Positions 57,736 to 64,000 of a stretch of 64,000 nt of DNA are shown here, in pieces. The notes under the pieces are model-generated. The model saw only the letters and a program-made list of their open reading frames with translations, ran no database searches and was not told the DNA's origin. Source of the stretch: Parasponia andersonii (taxonomy: Eukaryota; Streptophyta; Magnoliopsida; Rosales; Cannabaceae); NCBI GenBank assembly GCA_002914805.1, contig JXTB01000043.1, forward strand, positions 173,679-237,678, read 5' to 3'. Numbering within the stretch: position 1 is the first letter of the stretch; the number at the start of each line of letters is the position of its first letter. Both the position numbers and the translations under genes were made by a program.

Positions 57736-60700
57736 CTTTTGCTTACAAGGTTAGTTTCATCATTCAAAAAAGCAACGGGTAGAAAGATAAAGACGGTAGA
57801 TTGATAAATAGAATTTATTGTTATTCTAGTGAAAAGTATCAAGGAAGAGATAAATGAGATATTATTACAAAGAATCTTCAGACTGAGATAAGAGTTGGGT
57901 GTCTAGCAAGACTAAAAGTTGATTGTCATTTAACAGGTAAATATCAAGTTGTTGAGTTTAATCATGAGCATACGCATGGAACATCTTCCCCCTCTAAAAA
58001 TCATTTACATAGATTATAGAGGAGATTGACTCATGCCCTAGTTACTGAAATAAATTTGGCTATTAATTTAAGAATTACACATAAAAGTAGGTTGAGAACT
58101 ATTGGCGAAGAGAGTTGGGAGAGGTGAAAGTCTTAGAATCACTCGCATTGATTGTAAGAACTATTTACAAACCAAAAGAACAATTCTAATAGGGTTGGGA
58201 GATACAAGTACCTTCAAGGTAAGTAATTGGAAGATCCTAGCTTTTTTTATACTATTTAAGTGTATAAAGATGAACTAATAACAAATACTTTTTGGACAAA
58301 TGCGAAAATGATTATTATATTCTTATTTTGGCTATATTATTTTCTTCGATACTACTTATAAAACAAATAAAGAATATAAACCTTTTGTATTTTTTGGGGT
58401 TGGATCATCATAAGCAAACTACTATTTTTGGGACTGTACTGCTACATGATGTATCTTGTCAAATCATTTATATAGTTATTCTAGACTTTTGCTAAAATAA
58501 TGTTAGGAAGAAACCAAGAACTATTCTTACAGATCAAGATGTGTCAATTGTAAAAGCATTGGCTTCGGAGGGCCAAAAAGATATCATCATTTATGCGTGT
58601 GACATTTATATTAAAATGTAACAAAATATTTTTGTGCATTTTAAAGAAATTTCGGATGTTCTCAAAAGATTTTAGAAATTTCATATATGATTATGGAGAC
58701 GAAGATTATTCATTTTTTCTTTTTTTGGCCTAGAATGAGATGCTTACAAAATATGATCTTCAAGATAATGATTGGTTGAAATATATATTTGCCTTAAGAG
58801 AAATATGGGCTTTAGTATATTGCAAGGAAATTTTTTTTATGTAGATATGACTACTACTCGGAGGTTTAAGAGTATGAATAATGTAATAAAAAAAATATGT
58901 CAACCACAAGCACGATTTACTAGTTTTTTTTTTTTTTGTTTTTCCAACAATTCGATATACTAATAGAAGATCGTTGTTATGAAAAATTACAAGCTGATTT
59001 TAGGACTTCTCTGAATAACTTGTGATTATCTTTTCCTATTGAAATTGTAAAAGATTATGTAGCACAAATATTATACACCCAACAGTATTCAAAATATTTC
59101 AAAGTCAGCTACGTAATGCTTATACTTTTGTTTACATACTTTTAATGAGATAAAAAAATCAACAAAATACATGGTCACCTCTCATAAAAATTCTGTTAAT
59201 TATAAAATTGAATACTGCAAACACACTGAAAGTTACAACTAATAAGGATCCTAAGGCCAAACTGGGAATGCGCTATATAGAGTTATATAGATTGCAAACT
59301 CAAATAGCCATAAAGGCAATAGAACATGATGAATATATGAAGTTGCTTTAACGGTCTCACCAAGATTTTGGGAGACATGGATGCATATTCAAGAAGTAGA
59401 GAAATTGAAATACCTATGTTAGGTCCAAGGCCTTGACAAGTGTTGGCAAATAATTGGCAAAAATAATAAACTCAAATTGTTACGAGAAAACTAATAAGTT
59501 GTTATAACAGATCTGTCCATGTTGTAAAACACTTTTTGGAAACTTTTTGTGCAACCGAAAATCAAATTTTAGAAACTTTTTGTTCTTGCATTCTTTGATA
59601 TAATTTTTTTTATTTAACATTTCTAGAAGAATAATAAGAATTATTGCTGATGGATTTTCATGATTAAGTTGAACTTAATTGATTGAGATATTTTATCTCA
59701 TTTTTTCTTGATTAAGTTTTTATATTTAGTTTGATTCTTGCTTTTTATTATCTCAAATCTTGGATAATGATTATTGACTTGTGTATAACTAGAATCAAGA
59801 TAATATTTCTTCCATTATGGTATAGATTACGTTCTTATTAAATTAATATAATTAATTTTATGAGCTGTCAGAATTTTTTGATGAAATCTGTTGCTACAGA
59901 TTTCACTGTTTATGGAAAACTTTCTTATTTGATTTTAATTGACTCTGATTAATTATGAAATCACTCCTTTCCTTTGAGGAAAGTTTTTTTTTACAAGTAA
60001 ATATAAGTGATTTCAGTTGATTAAGAAGAGCTAAAATAGTGGAAAACTTTTCTCAATACACTTGGACATTTTTTAGAGATAATTCATGAAACATATTGCA
60101 ACAGGTTTCTGACTGTCCAAATAAGGAATGACAATAGATTTTCTGGCAAATCATTCTTTTCTTATTTTCAACCTATTCACTCTAAAAGAGCATGAAATTA
60201 GAGCTAGAAATTTATCTATAAAAGCTCAACAAATCCAAGAGATTTGTATGCACTTCATTTTTGCAATAAAACACTCTTTAATAGAGCTTTTATGTAAGGT
60301 ACAGAGTTTGTTCTATTACCATTGTGAGACTTAAAGAGCTTTAGAGTTTTCTAGGTACTTTATCTGAGTGTATCTTGTTCTTCAGGAGGAAGAATATTTC
60401 GTCTTCGGGAGAAGATAGATCTGGAACATTGAAGGGAGTTCACGTGCGAAGGATCAACAAGACGAGAGGAGCTCACTAAATAAGATTATTAGAGTTGTTA
60501 CAACACATTGCGGCAATTGAAAAGAGTCTTTTATTATATTAGACAGTTGTTATTTGTAATCTTGATATTTTTCTGATTTGTTTAATCTCTAGGCATAGTC
60601 CCGTAGAGCATGAAAGATCCGAACTATGTTAAAAATATCTTGTGTTCATCTCTTTATTTTTTATATTCTGTTGTAATATATGCACTCATTGTTATAACAC

Positions 60701-61640
60701 ATTTTATCGGCGTATTACAATATGATTAATTAATTATTAATTTAATCAATTAATTAATTATTTGGTAATATCTAAAACAGATCTTTCAACCTAATGTTAA
60801 AACCAACAAAAGTGAAAACAATATTAAGGTAGTTAAAACTAAGGAAAAACAGCCTGGCAAATCTACGAGGCCAAAAGGTGCTCTTAAGAAAGCGAGAAAG
60901 ATGAGAAGATTGTAAAATTTGTCTCCAAAAGATATATATTTCTTATCTTATTTTTAATGATAATATTAAGCATTTAATCTTCTTGATGAAGTTCAGATTT
61001 TAATGACGCATTATATATAATCTAATTTTTTAATAAATTTATAGAATAATTTATTAAATTACACTAAGAAAAGATATAATACTGCAGGTTTGAAGCTCCG
61101 AGTCAACATTCGTTATCAGTTTTAGTAATAGAACCTATTCAAGTGTTTTGTTTAATTTGATTTCTTTTCAAATAGTAACATTATTTATTAGTAATGACAT
61201 TTTTTGCTTTGGCAGCTTGTAAGTCTTAGTTAATTTCATATTACTTAACCAATGTTATTGTGTAGTTATAACGTTGTCCCATATTATTTTCTAAATTATG
61301 TATGCACGTTGTTCCTATTTTCAGGTTTCATCTAATGGTATAAATGGAAAATTCAATGAGGAATTTTCTTTTGCTCAAAAAAATTTGTCAAGTTCACTAT
61401 TGAATATGTCATCTTGCCGTTGCCCTTCAATTAAGTATAATTTTTTTTTAAAAGTTTATAGGCTTTATAGATTTAGGTATTATGTTTTTTTGAAGTTGTA
61501 TTTAGATCACCTTATTTTAGTTCCAAAGTGTATTGTTGGAGATCAAAATAATCAACCAAGCATGCTTGATCAAATGCGGTATATAACAAATTGGACTGTA
61601 ATTTTTTTTTTCGGTAATAGAAAGAGCGGATGAAATTTTA
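57736..61640 (+). pseudogene. FAR1/FHY3-like (MULE-derived) gene, decayed and split by an LTR
   Basis: Recognisable in order, with many stops and frameshifts. The N-terminal FAR1 DNA-binding region is IRVGCLARLKVDCHLTGKYQ, then EFNHEHTHG (57885-57990). MULE transposase core follows: ITNTFWTNAKM (58278-58310), LDHHKQTTIFGTVLLHD (58402-58455) and TTTRRFKSMNNVIKKICQPQ (58849-58910). Then RYIELYRLQTQIAIKAIEHD (59272-59330). After an LTR insertion (59441-60790) a basic tail resumes (VKTKEKQPGKSTRPKGALKK, 60834-60900), and gene-like pieces continue to about 61640. FAR1-related proteins are transcription regulators that descend from Mutator-like transposases. This copy cannot be translated; whether it was a host FRS gene or a transposon is unresolved. 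Confidence 0.7.
59441..60790 (+). mobile_element. LTR inserted in the FAR1-like pseudogene
   Basis: Starts TGTTGGCAAATAATTGG and ends near AGATCTTTCAAC. The FAR1-like tail resumes about 40 bp later. A TATAAAAGCT box at 60216 and a later AT-rich 3' part fit an LTR promoter and R/U5 layout. No internal region or clear TSD was found, so I treat it as a probable solo LTR. Confidence 0.5.
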
Positions 61641-63060
61641 GTGACGATTTATTTCGTTTGTTTCTATGTTTTTATATTTTAATTGTGTATACCGAATTTA
61701 AACAATAGCTTCAAAGTCATAAAAATAAAAAATTCCGAAGTTAATCTATTAATTAAGAACTCAAAATGAAGAAGATAAATAATTTATTTTTTTCTAAAGA
61801 AAAATGTAAAATGCAAGTGACAAAGGTTAATGGTTCTAAGGGTACAAAAATAACGAATTTTTTTTTATGTTTTATTTCCTGAAAATAAAGCAATATAAAA
61901 GTCAAATCTATTCACTAGTGTTCCCAAACCGGAAAAAAAAAAAAAAAAAAGAAAGAAGGAAAGAAAAGAGAGTCCCTAGTGGACATTTGGTGAGAAATGT
62001 TGGTGAGAAGTACGTGTTAGATAAAGGATTTAAGTGTATCAAAAGATGAATGGAGTTAAAATTAACGGAAATACACACTGTTAGAGACTTGGAGTTAACC
62101 CATTTAATCATTTAAATATTTTAAATGATATGTCATAATTTTAATAGTTGAACATAATTAGGATAGTATTTGTGGTAGAGGATCTTGATACCACATAAGC
62201 TATGATTTTGCCACGTTATCTTATCATAGAGAAATGTGATTTGATATGGTAAAATCAGAACCCTTAAAATAGGGATGAGCAGATTTCCTTAACCAGCAAA
62301 ACCACTGAAACCAAACCAATTTGCTAGGTGTACTATGGTTATTTTGCTAGGTTCAACTTTTTACTACCACTTCGGTGCGGTTTTAAATTCGGAAAAAATT
62401 TCTATTTCTACGATTAAATTAACTGCATCGTACTACATTATATATATATATATACTAATTTTAAAAATACTTTTACACATAACTTTACATTTACATATAA
62501 GTATATATATAAATTAGAAATTAATATCAAATATATTTAAATATCCTTCCAAATAATATTCGATAAGAAGAATATTGAAATATTTTTTTGGTAATAAAGA
62601 TATTTAAGTATTTGAATTTTAGAAATTTGTATCGTAATTTATTTTAATTGACTTGTATCTTATAGGATTTTAGACGAGTATAAGTGCATGATTTTCTTAA
62701 ATATTTAATATTTTTATAATAAGTAAACTTTTGGAATATTATTTCTTCGATTAGCTCAAATCTGTTAAGACTCGTATCTGTGGTCCAAATCGTATAAATT
62801 GTACACACTAATGTAATTTCGTGTCGTTAATAGTTTTTTTTTTTTTTTATCTAATGTTAAAGATTTCATTCTACCATATTAAGAATTTTAGTTTAGTATT
62901 GTCTAATCCACATCATACTCACCTATAATTTGAACACAATCCCCCTAAAATTATATTTATGTCACATTTTGGGAACAAAATAAAAGAAAAGAAGAGAAGC
63001 CTCCTAAATTATAAATTTATATTTATACCACATTTCCGGAAAAAGGACCAAAAAAAAAAA
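61641..63060. other. Intergenic AT-rich DNA left of BRCA1
   Basis: No gene is supported. It contains a short (AT)n tract (62441-62453) and poly-A and poly-T runs. Confidence 0.5.
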
Positions 63061-63084
63061 AAAAAAGGGGGAAGAAATATATCT

Positions 63085-63140
63085 CTACACCCGCCAGAAT
63101 CCAAACGGTGAAAATTTAGGCGCGCTAGAAAATTGGCGGG
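63085..63140 (+). promoter_or_regulatory. BRCA1: E2F-like site cluster in the BRCA1 promoter
   Basis: Within about 55 bp lie ACCCGCCA (63089-63096, reverse E2F), AACGG (63104-63108, MYB3R/MSA core), TTTAGGCGCGC (63115-63125) and TTGGCGGG (63133-63140, E2F consensus). They stand 175-225 bp before the start codon in otherwise AT-rich DNA. Such sites drive S-phase expression of replication and repair genes in plants, which fits BRCA1. Confidence 0.6.
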
Positions 63141-63313
63141 TTTAAATTCAAAAAAGAGAAAATATATATTATTAAAAAAAAAAAAAAAGGGAGTTCATGC
63201 GTCTTCGTTTTGGTGTCAATCTCAGAAGTCAGAATCTTCCATTTTTGCTCTACTACACAAGAATCGCTCTCTCACTCTCTCTATCTCTGATTATAACAAA
63301 CAGAAGAAAGAAA

Positions 63314-63791
63314 ATGATGGGGGATCCGAACCACCTCGAAAGAATGGGCAGGGAACTCAAATGCCCCATTTGGTATATTTACGCTTCTCTCTCTCCCTAA
63401 TTTCCAGATACCCTTTTAGATTTCCATTGCCTTTATCCAGATTTTTCTCTCTTTTTTTTTTTATTATTTATTTTACAATTTTGTAAATGGGTTTTTGGCA
63501 TTTGTCTTATGGGTTTAATGGGTTTTATTTTATATTATATTATTCTGGCAGCTTGAGCTTACTGAGTTCTGCTGTTTCGTTAAATTGCAACCACGTTTTC
63601 TGCAAGTAAGGCTCTTTTGTCCAGAACAAATTTTCATCGACTTTGTTTATGGGATTCAAAATGTAAAGAACGTTGATGCTATATATGATTGTTGTCTTTT
63701 TTTTTTTCTTTCTTTTCCAGTTCTTGTATCGTGAGATCGATGAAATCGGATTCCAATTGTCCTGTCTGTAAAGTTCCATATCGTCGTAGAG
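63314..63791 (+). CDS. BRCA1: BRCA1 homologue, first three exons (gene continues past window edge)
   Basis: Exons 63314-63372, 63552-63605 and 63721-63791 with GT-AG introns join to 61 codons plus one base. The start MGDPNHLERMGRELKCPI (second ATG at 63317 equally possible) matches the plant BRCA1 N terminus. A full C3HC4 RING finger follows: C17, C20, C32, H34, C37, C40, C51, C54, with NHVFCNSCIVRSMKSD and NCPVCKVPYRRR. BRCA1 pairs with BARD1 through the RING to form an E3 ubiquitin ligase used in homologous-recombination repair in the nucleus. BARD1-type proteins are similar, but the HLERMGRELKCPIC start favours BRCA1. The BRCT domains lie beyond the window. Phase at the third donor fits the conserved next residue Glu. 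Confidence 0.93.
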
Positions 63792-64000
63792 GTATGTGTT
63801 TGATGCTTTTTATAGCGAGGCAATTTACTCTCAATTAGCAGTTTTTATATTTGTGAAGCGAAACAAATGCCTTGTTTTAACACAACAATTTGATAGAATT
63901 AAAGAAGTTGGTGATTTAAAGTTTGCTTAGCCACAAAAAATGCATTAGAAAAAATGACCGAATGAGAAAATTTTAATCCTGTTTTGTTTTGTTTTTTTTT
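63792..64000 (+). other. BRCA1: BRCA1 intron 3, incomplete
   Basis: Starts GTATGT after exon 3. No further exon is visible before the window ends. Confidence 0.8.

Overview
The window is nuclear DNA of a eudicot plant: AT-rich, spliced genes with plant introns, and a dense load of plant retroelements and DNA transposons. The species cannot be fixed from sequence alone. Two single-N positions (37409 and 48212) show it comes from a draft assembly.

Three host genes can be supported, all on the + strand. (1) 32347-35562 is a four-exon BAG-family co-chaperone gene (ubiquitin-like plus BAG domain, 267 aa). (2) 37830-39770 is an intronless 646-aa DYW-class pentatricopeptide repeat protein, probably an organellar RNA-editing factor. 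(3) 63314 to the right edge holds the first three exons of plant BRCA1 with a complete RING finger. The PPR gene and BRCA1 resemble the neighbouring Arabidopsis genes At4g21065 and At4g21070. The pair appears to be conserved but spread about 23.5 kb apart by transposon insertion.

Layout. 1-1561: left-truncated Ty3/gypsy element on the - strand (decayed gag, PBS, one LTR). 3.29-7.91 kb: LTR-like gypsy repeat interrupted by a CACTA element (4045-6479, 3-bp TSD). 7.92-9.69 kb: an inverted, diverged copy of the same repeat. 10953-23071: a 12.1-kb Tat/Retand-type gypsy element on the - strand, with gag, protease, RT, two RNase H regions and integrase, a ~112-bp tandem repeat, and a decayed antisense ORF with its own TATA box; a solo LTR of the same family lies at 24785-25577. 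25.6-32.2 kb: AT-rich intergenic DNA with three copies of one MITE family, a 925-bp Mutator-like non-autonomous element and an orphan candidate exon. 32.2-39.8 kb: the BAG and PPR genes, with a retroposed insertion in BAG intron 3. 41.4-51.9 kb: copia element B holding copia element A, which holds a gypsy-type solo LTR, which holds a further LTR (four levels). 51.9-61.6 kb: CACTA remnant, Cys-rich coding fragment, receptor-like protein gene cut by an LTR, a third copy of the gypsy LTR-like repeat, and a decayed FAR1/MULE-type gene split by another LTR. 63.1-63.8 kb: BRCA1 and its promoter, which has E2F-like sites.

No tRNA, rRNA, CRISPR or prokaryotic-type system was seen. The least ordinary items are the antisense ORF with its promoter and tandem repeat inside the Retand-type element, the nested transposon stack between two conserved neighbours, and the E2F/MYB3R-like site cluster in front of BRCA1. 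None of these is clearly a wholly new system.
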